A stretch of DNA of 64,000 nt. Origin: Oscarella lobularis. Taxonomy: Eukaryota; Porifera; Homoscleromorpha; Homosclerophorida; Oscarellidae. The DNA lies in contig NC_089182.1 in assembly GCF_947507565.1 (NCBI RefSeq), positions 434,001-498,000 of the forward strand, in the 5' to 3' direction. Each line of letters opens with the position of its first letter. The first letter of the stretch is position 1. Under the pieces are notes generated by a model, which worked only from the letters and a program-made list of their open reading frames with translations, was not told where the DNA came from and searched no databases. Shown in pieces: positions 15,001 to 27,152 of the stretch. A program made the position numbers and the translations under genes.

Positions 15001-18000
15001 GATTTTCCCTTGATGAAATTCAGATCGGACTTATCCATGACGACGGTCAATAGGTTCCTGTTATCCTTAGAAACGGTTCCTTTCGTCAAGACACGGACAA
15101 TCGTCGGCCTCGTATCAAAATCCTGAACACTGATTCTGGAAACGTTGAGACTGCTTGCCTTTACCGTTTCAGAGAAAGAAAGAGTCAGTATGCCCAAGTT
15201 CATATCGAGCTGAACCGACTTCAATTCAGGTGGAACACTGTCAGGCGTGTAGACATCGACTTTCACCGGAGAGGTGCGCTTGATCTCGGTCACCTTATTA
15301 TCTGCCATGTCCGTGACAGCATTTGCTGTTAGAGCCAAATACGTATCGTCTCGCTTTGTCGCAAGATCGGAGAACTTCTTGATTTCATTCAGATCGACCT
15401 CGTCGATTTTCAGAGTAATTGTGACGCCATTTTGATTCGGGTCAGCCACCGCCGTTGTGAGATTAAACGAACGAGTAGGCGATTTGTCATTGTTGTGAAG
15501 GCTGAATTCTTTCACGCTGACGGAACTCACTTTAACCGCCTCGGAGAAAATTAGAGTCAGAGAGCCGGTGCCCATGTCGACATTATATCTCTCGAGCGAA
15601 GGAGAAGTCGTGTCGTTCGTGTAGCTATCCGCTTGGATAGCATTCGACGCAGAAATTGCCACAATGCCCACATCAGCTAGGTCAATGACAGCTGCAGCTT
15701 CGAATCGAATAAAAGTGTCCGCACGACTGCTTGCCAAATTTTCCTTTGCTTTGATTTCGTTGAGGTCATCAGTGGAAAACGTGATCGTCAGTACGTTGCT
15801 GTTCTCCGTTGATGACGTTCCGCCTGTAAGTTGATACTGAGCAGCAGCCGAATCTTTAGCACCGAGAAGAACAAACTTTGTGAGAGTCAATGATGACGCA
15901 TTTACTGACTCAGAAAACGTCAACTTCATACTTCCCGAATTCATGTCGATGGTAAAAGAGCTCAGTGTCGGCGCAGCAGTATCCTTCTGAAAAGACGACG
16001 CCTGCTTCGCATTAGTCTGCAGTATCGCCGCAATGCGTATTCCCGCCATGTCCATGACAAAATCTCTCGTGAACGAAATAAACGTGTTCGAGATCGACGT
16101 GCCGAGTGTCTGCTTGCCTTTGATGGCGTTGAGATCTTCTTGGGAGACGTCCAGTTCGAGAACATCGACACCTCCTTTCTGCGCCGTCGTCGTGCTTTTG
16201 AACGTGTAGGCAATGTCCTGCGAATCGTTCTTGCTCTGCAAAGTCAACTTCGTTATGTCCAATTTGCTCGTATCGACTACTTCGCTAAAAGTCATTTTAA
16301 GCTTTTCCGCCACTAAGTCGAAGCTGAACTCAGTCAGCGTTGGTTCGGTCTTATCGGCAGTAAAGAATCTGGCCTGCTTTCCCTTTGTGGGAATAATAGC
16401 AATGACGTCCACGTCCGCGACGTCTGTTGCCAGGTCAGCTGTAAAACTAAGATACGTTGATGAAAGGTTGACTGCAAGACCGGTTCTCTTCTTTAGGTTA
16501 TTGAGATCTGTGTTTGACAACGTCACTTCAAATTCGTACAGATTCTTGTCGGTTTTCGCTGCTGCTTTTGTCAACGAGTACGTGTTGGCGACGTCAGAAC
16601 CGGCGGTGTTGCTCTGAAATTTCAGCCTTGTCTCTTGAAACGACGACGCTTTGATGACGTCGTCAAAAGTCATTTTAATAACTCCTGTATTCATGTCGAG
16701 ATCGTAGCTTGTCAACGTTGGATTCAACCTGTCCTTTTCAAACCCGCCGGCTGCCAGCTGCTTGGGACTTCCGGCAGCAATAGCCGTTACAAGATTTCCG
16801 GCCATGTCCTTGAGAGCGGTTGCAAGCAATGAAATAAAAGACGAATCTCTGTCAACAGCTAAATTCCCGTTTAGCTTGATACTTCGCACGTCCGCCGGAT
16901 CGAGAGAAAGAATGATAACCTTTTTATTTGTTCCGGCCCGATATTCGGTCGCTTTCGCTTTTGTCAAAGTAACGCTGTCTCCACCAGTACTATTGGCACT
17001 AAGCGTTATCCCGGTAGCCTGAAGCGTCGCCTTGTCGACGGGCTCATTGAAGCTGAGTTCCAACGTTTCTGCGGTCATGTCGAGCCTGGCAAAAGATTCC
17101 AATGTTGGGCTCGTCGAATCTTCCGTATATCCGGATGTCTTCAGAGCCGTCGTCTTATTCTCCCTCGCCACAACCGAATTAGCGACCCTTGCCATGTCGG
17201 TTATAAGTTTCGACGTGAATGAAATGAAACTGTCGGCAACCGAAGTGAAAAGCTTTTCGTCTTGCTTGATGGCTTCCAAATCGAGTGCGCTCACGGTAAA
17301 AACGATTTTTGTGGACGGAGACGACGTGACTCTCGTGCCGCCGGTGAGAGTGTAGAAAGCCGTTCCAGTGAGAGCGTTTTGAAACGTAATAACGGTAATG
17401 TCCAAAGACGAATGTCTGACGGTCTCGTCAAACGTCAACGACACTTCGGCTGTGTCCATGTTAATAGTAAATTCTGTCAGATTCGGATCAGTCGTGTCCT
17501 CGGTAAATGTCTCGGGTCTCTCTTTGTTTACAACAGTTCTACCGGCTTTAACGCTAGCTACCGCGTTCTCTGCTATATCCTTTACAAAATCAGAGGTAAA
17601 TCGTACAACGCAACTGATTCTTGTAAGGCAAAGGCTTTCCTTTGCCTTAATATTGTTTAGATCATCATTCGTTAACTGTATTACTAGTGTATCACCGTCT
17701 AAACTACTAGTCGTCCCACCTGTAAGATTGTAAGAAGCTGTCAAGTCGTCAATAGTACCATAATCGTCTAACTGTATAGCCGAAGCGTCCATTGTCGACG
17801 TTTTCACGGACTCGTCAAACTGAATCGTCAAAATTCCCTTGTTCAAATCGAACGCAAGGACTTGCTCGAGTTTCGGAGCCGTCGTGTCTGCGACGTATCC
17901 CGTTGCCTTGATTGCCGATCCTTCAGGAACAGCTACTACTGCCTGGGCAGCCATGTCCTTGACTGCGGCGGACGTTAACCGAAGGTAGCAATCGGAAGCC

Positions 18001-21000
18001 GACGAGCACACTTTCCCGCTTTTGATTTTGTTCAGATCGGCATTATCAAAAGTAAGTTCAAGACTCTTGCCGCTGACTGCCGGAGGAGTACCGCCTGTCA
18101 GTGTCACGCTTGTAGCTGTCTTCGTTTTGTTGTCCTGTATAGTTATTTCACCGAAAACAACTGATGTTGCATCCACGGCTTCGTTAAAGCTCAGAGTCAC
18201 TTTTCCGGAATTCATGTCAATGTCAAAAGAGGAAAATTTCGGACTCGTAACATCACTGACTACTTTCGCGGCTTTCTTAGCAGGCTGAGCGCCCGAAGGA
18301 TTATTGTTCGTGTCCTTCACTGCATCGCTCGCCAGAACCAAGAACGTGTCATTGACAGTCGATGCCAGCGATTCTACTTTCAAATTGTCCAAGTCGGCTT
18401 GCTCCAGCGTGACAGTAACGGTGTTCAGAGTTGACGTCGTCGTTCCGCCAGTGAGAGGCACTTTTTTGTCACCGATAGCGTTGTTCTGTATCGTTAGTGT
18501 GGTAACGACGAACGTAGTCTTGTTGACTGTCTCCGAAAACGTCACGAACAGCTTTCCTGTATTCATATCAAGTTCGAAGGAAGACAAGTTAGGACCAGCA
18601 TTGTCTTCCACGTATTTCGCGACTTTCTGTCCCGCATCTTTGCCGATGATCTTCGCCGGATTCGACCTTAGGTCGTTGGCGACAGCTGTACGAAGAGAAA
18701 TGAAGCTGTTGTCAATGTTCGTTGCCAAATCAGTTTTCGACTTGAGATTATCAAGATCTTTCGCTCCGAGCGTAACAGTCATCGTCGGCGAATTAATCGT
18801 CGTCGACAGAGTGCTGGCAGACGTCAGAGTGAACTCGGACGTTGGGCTGGAAGCCGAATTCTGTATCGTCACCTTCCTCACGTCAAATGACGTAAAGTCG
18901 AGAGGCTCGTTAAATTTGAGGACCAAGCTGTTTGCAGCTAAATCTAGTTCAGCTGACTGCAGAATGGCTCCGCTCGTATCTCCCGTGTACGTGCTCACTT
19001 GGATTCCCGTTGTGACTTCGATGATCTCGTTTCCGGCCATGTCGGCGAAAGTTGCATTTGAAAACGTCAGAAAGGTGTCTGACTCTTTCGTCGCTAGACC
19101 TGGAATTCCCTTAAATCGGTCAGCATCTTCGACAGAGAGAGTAATCGTTAGTGTTTTGTCAGAATCAGAGACAGTGCTCGTTGCCATTTTAAACGTTTTA
19201 GAAGGACTCTTCGCAGAACTCTGGATGACGATCTCCGCCAATTTAACATCGTCTTTGTTCACCACTTCGTCGAAGCTTAGAACGATCAACTGTTGTGCCA
19301 AATCCAGGTCAAATGACAAAAGTTTGGGCTTCACCGTATCTGGCGTATAGTTTTCAACTTGCTTTGCCGATCCGTCTAAGATGGCTTTGATTTTCTGTCC
19401 CGCGGTATCGGTCAAGGCCGTCTCAGGAAACCGAATAAATGTATCGGATTTGCTCGTTGCGAGAGTCGCTCTTTTCTTTATCTCGGTTACATCGGCTGCA
19501 TCGAGAGTGAGGCTAAGCACTTTTCCGTTCGCAGTCGGTGCTGCCGTAGACTGCAAAGCGTAGGACGTCGTTCCATTCTTGGCATTCTGAAAAGTCAAAT
19601 CGGTAATTTTCAAGCTCGACGCTTTGACGGTTTCGGTGAATGTCATTGTCAGCGATCCGGTATTCAAGTCAAAATCGAACGAACTAAATTCCGGCGGGGT
19701 AGTGTCTTGAACGAAGGACTTGACTCTTTGCCCGCTGCTTTTCTCGATTACTTTGGCGTCGTTACCAGCGGTGTCTTTGACGAGCGCCGCCTCATGAGAC
19801 AAGTACGTCGTTAATGTAGATTCTGCAAGGCCTTCGATAGCTTTCAGCGCATTTAGGTCTGACACAAATAGACTGATTTCCACGGTGGTTAGCGTGGGTC
19901 GCGAACTCGAGCCGTCAGTAAGCTTGAATTCCTTCTTAGCGTCTGTAGAATTTGCCACCGCTTGAAAGGTTATAGCAGTCGACTTAATTGTCGCTTGGTT
20001 GACCGTTTCGTCGAACGTCAGAGTCAATAGACCCTTGTTAAGATCGAAGTTGTAACTAGAGATTTTAGGACCTGTCTCATCAGCAGTGTATGCTGAGACC
20101 TGCTTTGCAGATCCGTCAGAAAATCCCGGCTTCAGTCCATTTCCGGCCAAGTCTTTGATTGCTCCCTCTTTTATCGTAAGATACGTCGTATTCTTGATCG
20201 TCGCTACTTTCGTTCTTTCTTTCAGCAAATTCAAATCAGCAGGTAGCAGAGCAACAGTTACCACTTTTCCATCAGCCGAACGAGTGGCCTCTCCTCCGGT
20301 GAACGCGAGAGACGTCGTTGCTAAATCGGTCGCTTTCGCCGCGTCCTGTATTGTTATGTTCTTAAGTTGAATCGTCGTTTCGTCTACGGTGTCCGTAAAA
20401 GTGAGCATCAGCTCGCCTGTGTTCATATCAAGGTCAAACGAACTGAGTTCCGGACTCGTCGTATCTGCGACAAACGCAGCCGCTTGAATTGCCGATCCGT
20501 CGGTGATTGCAAGAACGTCGGTCTTGTCAACGTCGTCAATCGTGAATGCCGCAATGCGGAGCCACGCGTTCGCCTTGCTTGTTGCCAGTCCCGCCTTCGA
20601 CTTCACTAGCAATAAATCAGCAGGATCTATGCTAATGATAACGTTGTATCCGTTTTTCGACGAAGACGTCGACTTCGTTGACAAAGATTGAAAGACTGTT
20701 GCCTTTTTGGCGTTCTGAATGGTAACTCCGGACGAATCGAGAGAGTTGACATCCATAACGTCATCAAATGTTAAATTGAGCTGGCCCTTGTCGACATCAA
20801 GCTCGAATGAAACCAGCTTGGGAAGCGTCGTGTCTTCCTTAAATTGCGAAGCTTTCAGTCCACTAACTGCCGCCAATTTATTGCCAGCCATATCTTCAAT
20901 AGAATCGGCAGCAATGCTCAGAAAAGTGTTGCTGGTTGCTGTGGCCAAGGAGGAGTTCAATTTCAAAGCCGTGACGTCGGCTTTCAGCAGTGCAATAGTG

Positions 21001-24000
21001 ACAATCGTCACTCCATCGTCTGTCGTCACTTTTGTGCCGCCAGTTAGCTTGCGAACGGCGGCTGGACTGGTCGCCTTGTTTTGCAATGTGAATAGCGTCA
21101 GATCCGTAAGAGTGCTAACTTTCACCGGCTCATCGAACGTCAAAAGAAGATGATCGAGCTGCAGGTCAAGCTGAAATTCCGTCAACGATGGAAGTGTAGT
21201 ATCGTTTACGTACTTCGTAGCCTGAAATCCGGCGTTAGTTAGAACAGCCTTGACAGGATTCGCCGTAAACGCGGTATCCGTGACAGCCGTTGCAGGAAAA
21301 GATATGAACGTGTCGGCCAAACTCGTCGCAAAGCTATTGCTTTTCAGTTCTTTCACGTCGTCGGCTGTCAACACTAGTACAGCAAATAGATCACTTTTGT
21401 CGTCCTCTGCATCCTTCACTGTGCCGCCGGTTAATGTGTACTTCTTCTCGGGATCGGATGTTAGGTCCGAGACGCCTTGGATAGTTAGGTCAGTAGGCTT
21501 CAGCGAGGACCTGAGAACAGGCTCATTGAAAGTTAGAGTGACTTCTCCACTGTTCATATCAAAGACGAATGCCGTTATTTCCGGGTTTCCTGTGTCTGGT
21601 ACCAATTTGGCAACAATTTGCCCAGGATGTTTCTCCTCGACGATTGTCATGTTATTTCCTGCCATGTCTTTCAGAGATTTCGCCAAAAGACGCACATAGC
21701 AGTTTCCGCGATTCGAGCAAACGTGGTTCGCTTTCTTCACGTTATTCAAATCGCCTTTGCTCAAATCATAGACGAGTTCAGTTCCGTCGAGGCTTGCAGT
21801 CGTCCCCGTGCTCATAGTGACAGTAGCTATAGGACTTTCAAAAAGCGTCTGAAGAATAATTCCTGTAGGATCAAGCGTCGACGTGCTTATCGTTTCACTA
21901 AAAGACAACTTCAGCGTCCCAGCATCCAAATCGATTTCAGGAAAAGACGACAGTTCGGGTCGCTTTGCGTCCTTTGTGTAGACATTCACTTTAACGGCAT
22001 TTCCATCTAGAATTCCTGTGATGGCCAAGCCTACCATGTCCTTCACCGTGCTGTCAGTGAAAGACAGGTAGCAGTCCTCTTCCTTCGTGCATATCTTCAG
22101 ACGCTTGATTTCATTCAGATCAGCGTCACTCAACGAAACGACGACAGAAGCCTTATTTTCCGTACCCTTGGTACTGTCAGACAAAAGGCGGCTATCTGTC
22201 TTCGTGGCGTTGTCTTGCACTGTCAACTGAACGATAGCCAGAGTCGTCACATTTACCGTTTCGTCAAAATTCAGCGTCAATTCTCCCGTGTTCATATCCA
22301 TATCAAAGGTCTCTAATTTCGGCTTCGATTCGTCTTTCGTGTACGTGTCGACTTGCTTGGCATTTGTAATCGTAATTTCGGTAACCTTGTTATCGTTCAT
22401 GTCTTTGATCGCGTCAGGTTTAATTGCTAAATACGTGGTCGCTTGATTGACGGCCAATTTCGTCTTTGCTTTCACTTCGTTGCTGTCGTCTTTCTCTAAG
22501 ACGAAATCGATCACAGTCCCGTCGTTGCTTGAGCTGCTTCCACTTTTCAAAGTGTACGTTTCGGTGGCTCCGCTGCCTCTGTCTTGAAGAGTAAAATACT
22601 CTCCAGTAAGCGAACTCGCGTCGACCGTTTCGTCAAAAGTCAAAGTGAGTGTAGTTGAATCCATGTCGAGATCAAAAGAGAGAAGTTGGGGAGCCTGTTC
22701 GTCTTCTATAACCAAGCCAGCCTGGAGGCTGGTAGCCTTTTCCGCTTCGTTGCCAGCCGTGTCTTTAATCGTACCAGCCTCCAACGTTGCATACGTATTC
22801 AACGTAGACGTTCCGAGTCCTATTTCAACTTTGATTTTGTTCAAATCTGCCGCCAGTATTGAAACGATGGCAACAGTTAGCGGATTAGAAACGGCACTTC
22901 CACCAGTCAGCTTCACGAGTGGAGTCTTCGTTTCATTCGACGAACTTTGAATAGTAATTTTGGTTGCCACTAACGTCGCCGCGTCGATGTCCTCGCTGAA
23001 AGTCAACTTCAGCTCACCGTTATCCAAATCCAACGTGAAATTCTTCAGCGTCGGTCGAACAAGGTCAGCAGTAACTTCAGTGGCCTGCACAGCATTGGTT
23101 GACGGAACAGCCGCGACTGACTGTCCTACCATGTCCTTAACTGCACCTGCAGCGACGCTCAAGAAAGTGTTCTGTATCGAAGTCCCAAGTGGAGCTTTTC
23201 CGCGGACCGATGACAAGTCTGCACTGGTGAGAGAAATCTCCACAGTGGCTGCGTTCGTCGTTGACGCTACTCCACCGGTCAGCGGAAATAGGTCGTCTCC
23301 TGAGGCATTGCCCTTGATCTGCAACGTAAACGACGTCGGCGTCAAGCTGCTTGCGTTGACAGTTTCGTCAAAGGTCAATTCCAAAATTGCGGGGGGTCTT
23401 CCACCGACCATTTTGAAGTTAAAGGATTCCAATCGGGGAGGCGTAGCGTCTTTAGTAAACGCGGTTGCTTGCAAAGCATTGGCAGCAACGATTTCATTTC
23501 CGGCATTCTTCTCCAAATCTTGAATAACACCAGAGTCGGTTATCAGGTAGGTATTATCTGTTGACGTCGCCAATTTTGTGTTTGCTTTTAGCGAATTTAG
23601 GTTAGCCTTGACCAGCGAAACTACGATGACTTTTCCGTTGGGACTCGTCGTCGTTCCTCCCGTGAGTTTGACTACTTGGGTAGCCAGAGCAGAATCAACA
23701 ATAGACACAACTGTCGCATCCAAAGTAGAAGAATCAACTCGCTCGCTAAACGTCAGCGCCAGTTCGCTAGTGTTCATATTTAGGCTAAACGTGGATATCG
23801 TTGGTCCGCTAGTATCATTTATGAAATTTGCTGCCCGTGTGCCTTCTTGTAAACTGATGGCTTCGATGTCATTTCCAGCCATATCAGAAACGGTGGCAGC
23901 GGCCAAAGAGACAAAGGCGTTGCTGATAACATTGAAGAAATTCGCTTCTTTCGTGATGGCATCTTCGTCATCGCCAGCAACCGTGATCTCAATCACTGCA

Positions 24001-27000
24001 CCGTTCACTTTCGTCTTGATTGTTGAGTCCGACGTCAAAGGGCGCGTCTTGGTTCCGGAAGCAGACCCGTTCTTTGCACTCTGCAGCGTGATCTTAGAGA
24101 TCTGCACGCTGGAGACATTCACCGATTCGTCGAATGTCAGAGCGAGCACGTGATTAGACAAATCATACGAGAAGCTGCTGAGCTTAGGAGCCAATTTGTC
24201 TGCTGTGACGTCTCCTGCCACAGAATCGGCTCCACTTTGTTCTCCTCCCTTATTGTCGTTCATATCGGTGATTGCATTGACGGCGACGGCAATGAAGGTA
24301 TTACTGGAAAGTGTGCCGACATTTGAATTCGCTTTGATCGCATTAATGTCAACAGCACCCAGCTTCAACGTCAACTCCTTTTCATTCACCGTTGGACTAG
24401 GTGTTGCAGATGTTAGAGCGACAGTATGACTAGGCGCCACTTTCTTCTCTTGGACTGTAAATCCGGTAACGAGTAGCGACGCGCCTTTCACTGTTTCAGA
24501 AAACGTCAGTTTTAGGTCGCCGCTGTTCAAATCAAGTGTGAAAGAATTCAGCTTCGGTGACGTCGTATCAGGCGTAAACTTTGTAACAACCACGCCTGGA
24601 TCAAGTTCAGCAATTCCATTGTTGGCCATGTCCTTGACGCTGTCTGCCTTGAACGTGAGATACGTTGTAGAATTGCTCACAGCAAGCACCAACTTTTTCT
24701 TCAAAGAATTAGCATCAGCCTCGGTCAGGGTCACTTCAATAGTAGTGAGAGAAGAACTCGCCTTGGGAGTGCCTCCTCGAAGCGAAACCACCTCACCGGG
24801 ACCAGAAGCTTTGTCTTGAATCTTCAGGTCATTTACTCGAAACGTCGTTGCGTTGACCGGCTCATTAAAATTCAAAGTCAAGAGAACAGGGGAATCCATA
24901 TCAAGATCAAAAGTGCTCAATTTTGGTGCCGTGGAGTCCACAACGTAGGTCGTAACTTGCTTCCCTTTTCCGTCAGTTATAGCAAGAAGATCTCGATCAG
25001 AAACGTCGTCAATTGTGCTGGCAGTCACCGTTATGTACGTATCCGCTGCGGCAGTAGCCAAGCCAGTCGTCTTGCGAAGATTGTCCATGTCGGTCTTTCC
25101 CAACGTCACAACGACAATCAAGCCATCGTCAGTTGTTTTTCTCGTGCTTGCTGAAGTCAAAGTTACCGATTTCCCAAGCGACGCAGTCGCCGCATTTTGA
25201 ATGGTGAGATGATCTACCTTCAGCGTGCTGACTTTGACGACGTCGTCAAAGGTCAAAGACAGCTCTTCCTTGTCCATGTCTAAACCAAACGTTTCCAACT
25301 GCGGTCTTGTCGTATCTGAAGTTACTTCAGCGGCGGCAAGTCCCACAGTTAAAGCAGAAGCTTTCAAATCAATGAAATTGGTAAATGCGTCTTTTTCGTA
25401 AGTGATGAACGTGTTTTTAGTCGTTGTTCCGATAGCGGCGTTGGTCTTGATAGATACAAGAGCCGCAGCAGATAGTGAGACGGTCACCGTCTCCGTCGTG
25501 CCAGTTGTTGTCGTTGTGCTGTCTTTTAAAACGACTTTCGTCAATCCTAGACCAGTGCTGTTTGATTGGATGGTTATTGCCGAGAAATTGATGCTCGTCA
25601 CTTTGATCGGATCATTGAAGGTGAGTTGAAGCTCGTTAGAATCCAGATCAAGCAGAAAAGACGCGATTTTTGCCTCTGACGAGTCTTTAGTAAAAGTATT
25701 CACTTTCTTGGCACTAGTACTGGCAATTTCCGTAAGCTGCAAATTTGACATGTCTTTGACAGCAGTGGAAGTTACGGACAAAAACGACGTATCAGCACCT
25801 GTCGCTACAACAGACGATACCTTCAAAGCGTTTGCATCTTTGTCGCTTAGAGACACAACTAGCGTCGCTCCGTTGGCAGAAGACGTTGTGCTGCTCGATG
25901 ACAGTTGAATTTGAAGAGCAGGATCGGACGTATTTGCTTGAGATTGAATAGTAATTTCGTCAACAGAAAGACTTGAAGACAGAACGCTTTCATCAAACGA
26001 GAGCGTCAACGTATTTGCATCCAAATCCAAGTCAAAATTCTCGAGCTCTGGAGACGTCTCGTCGTTGACGAACTTTCCTAGAGTTGTCTCTCCTAAGATT
26101 CCAGTGTCATTCGACGCATACTTTTTCAGCTCATTAGCTGCCATATCCTTCACAAAGCCAGTCGTTTCCAACGTCAGTATGCAGTCCGAATCTTTTGTGC
26201 AGACACCAGTGTTTGCTTTAATGGCATTCAGGTCAGCATTGTCTAGCGTCAACTTCAGCTGCTTGTCGCTCAATAAAGAAGAACTCGTGCCCACGTTTTC
26301 GAGCTTAACGTAATCTGCATCATTTGATCTTGTTGCACGCGCTCCTCGTAACGCCAATCTTGTCCAAACGATTGTACTTTTGTCAACTGGTTCGTTGAAG
26401 TTTAGAGTCAGTACACCACTGTCTAAATCAAATTCCGGAAAGCCGTCACTGGTTGAGAGACCTGGAGCGGTAGCGTCCCCGGTGTACGCTGTGACAATCT
26501 CTCTGACAGTCAGCGTAAACTCCTTGTCAGTCTTTAGTACAAAACCGGGCTTGACTTCCAGGTAAGTGTTGTTCACATTCACTGCCAGTGCTTCATTAAT
26601 CTTCAAGGAGTCCAAGTCCTTGGAATCAATAGTACACGTAGCAGTGTTGGTTGCATTATCGGCCGTTCCCGTTCCAGAATTCGTCAGCTGAACGGATGTG
26701 CCACCAGTCGTTTTGGAGTGAATCACAACAGCTGTACAGTTGGGCGTTCCAAGCAGGTTGGCAGGCTCAAACGTTAGAATAGCTTCTCCTGAATCCATGT
26801 CGAGGCTCCAGCTCTTTAGTTTAGGTTGGGCGGCTAAATCACAAAAGTTCTGAGGTCAGTATCAGCCCACGCATTTTCTAAGGGACGCCACGCGTACAAT
26901 AAAGCTAGCCTTCTTCAACGGCCTCTCTACTATCTACTCCTCATAAATCTTTAGATACTACAGTTTTAAATAAAAACGATCGACTGTAAACACCTTTCTA

Positions 27001-27152
27001 ATACGTTCCCGCGTAAAAGGTCATGACGTCACAAAGAAGGAGGAGCATCGGGAGCCGCGCCTCTCTGCTTTACCTGTCAAGATAGACAGCGTTGTCGTGA
27101 GTACGAAGATCAAGACGATCCGTGTCAGGTAGAAGCGCAGTTGTAGAGCCAT
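1..27152 (-). CDS. Giant secreted tandem Ig-like-repeat protein, gene A (3' end outside window)
   Basis: Not a gene I recognise by name. Exon 1 is 27152..27074 (79 nt) and encodes a signal peptide beginning MALQLRFYLTRIVLIFVL. The intron is 27073..26834 (GT-AG, 240 nt, phase 1). Exon 2 runs from 26833 past base 1; I checked the frame by translating the first roughly 2 kb of the exon and its last bases, and both lie in one frame. At least 8,970 residues are in the window, in about 72 units averaging 371 bp. Each unit has a D-x-T-x-P linker, an F-x-LD-M-D-S-G strand, LTFSE(T/P)V, an I-x-LQ strand, LTGG, a DLN-x-IK helix-like segment, LATS-x-x-NTYL and DM-x-GN. The layout resembles bacterial Ig-like families (SbsA/Big_5, SwmB), which is family-level inference. 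N-glycosylation sequons are frequent. An extracellular structural or adhesive role is likely but unproven. All plus-strand ORFs over this span are antisense shadows. Confidence 0.9.
510..9047 (-). repeat. Super-repeat 3 of gene A (23 Ig-like units)
   Basis: The anchors are the Cys units at 9047 and 509, 8,538 bp apart, with the internal Cys pair at 4946 and 4574. The half-spacings are 4,473 and 4,065 bp. Counting the F-x-LD-x-D strand from position 335 to 8872 gives 23 steps averaging 371 bp. The array continues past base 1 as at least part of a fourth copy. Confidence 0.8.
9048..17630 (-). repeat. Super-repeat 2 of gene A (23 Ig-like units)
   Basis: The anchors are the Cys units at 17630 and 9047, 8,583 bp apart, with the internal Cys pair at 13505 and 13133. 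The half-spacings are 4,497 and 4,086 bp, nearly identical to super-repeat 1. The partner of the 17630 anchor is at 18008 and that of the 9047 anchor at 9428. Confidence 0.8.
17631..26201 (-). repeat. Super-repeat 1 of gene A (23 Ig-like units)
   Basis: Defined by anchors rather than exact ends. A Cys-x5-Cys unit (coding CTKDSDCI) has its first Cys codon at 26201, and the equivalent unit (CLTRISCV) sits at 17630, which is 8,571 bp away. A pair of Cys units at 22091 and 21719 lies in between. It splits the super-unit into 4,482 and 4,089 bp, about 12 and 11 units of roughly 371 bp. Confidence 0.8.
26834..27073 (-). other. Phase-1 intron separating signal-peptide exon from giant repeat exon (gene A)
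   Basis: On the minus strand the donor is ACAG|GTAAAG at 27074/27073 and the acceptor is a TTTAG ending at 26834. Splicing joins G to CC, making an Ala codon, and the frame then enters the first repeat as AAQPKLKSWSLDMDSG. The intron is 240 nt, several times longer than most introns in this window. It is the only intron seen in 27 kb of gene A. Confidence 0.85.

Noticed and set aside
382-26565. Dozens of plus-strand ORFs across the first 26.6 kb
   Set aside because: They are antisense shadows of the giant minus-strand repeat gene. Their similar compositions come from reading repeated coding units on the wrong strand.
1-26833. CRISPR-like or satellite repeat interpretation of the regular array
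   Set aside because: Units are diverged at the base level but conserved as protein, with the frame kept at both ends of the exon; this is a coding repeat.
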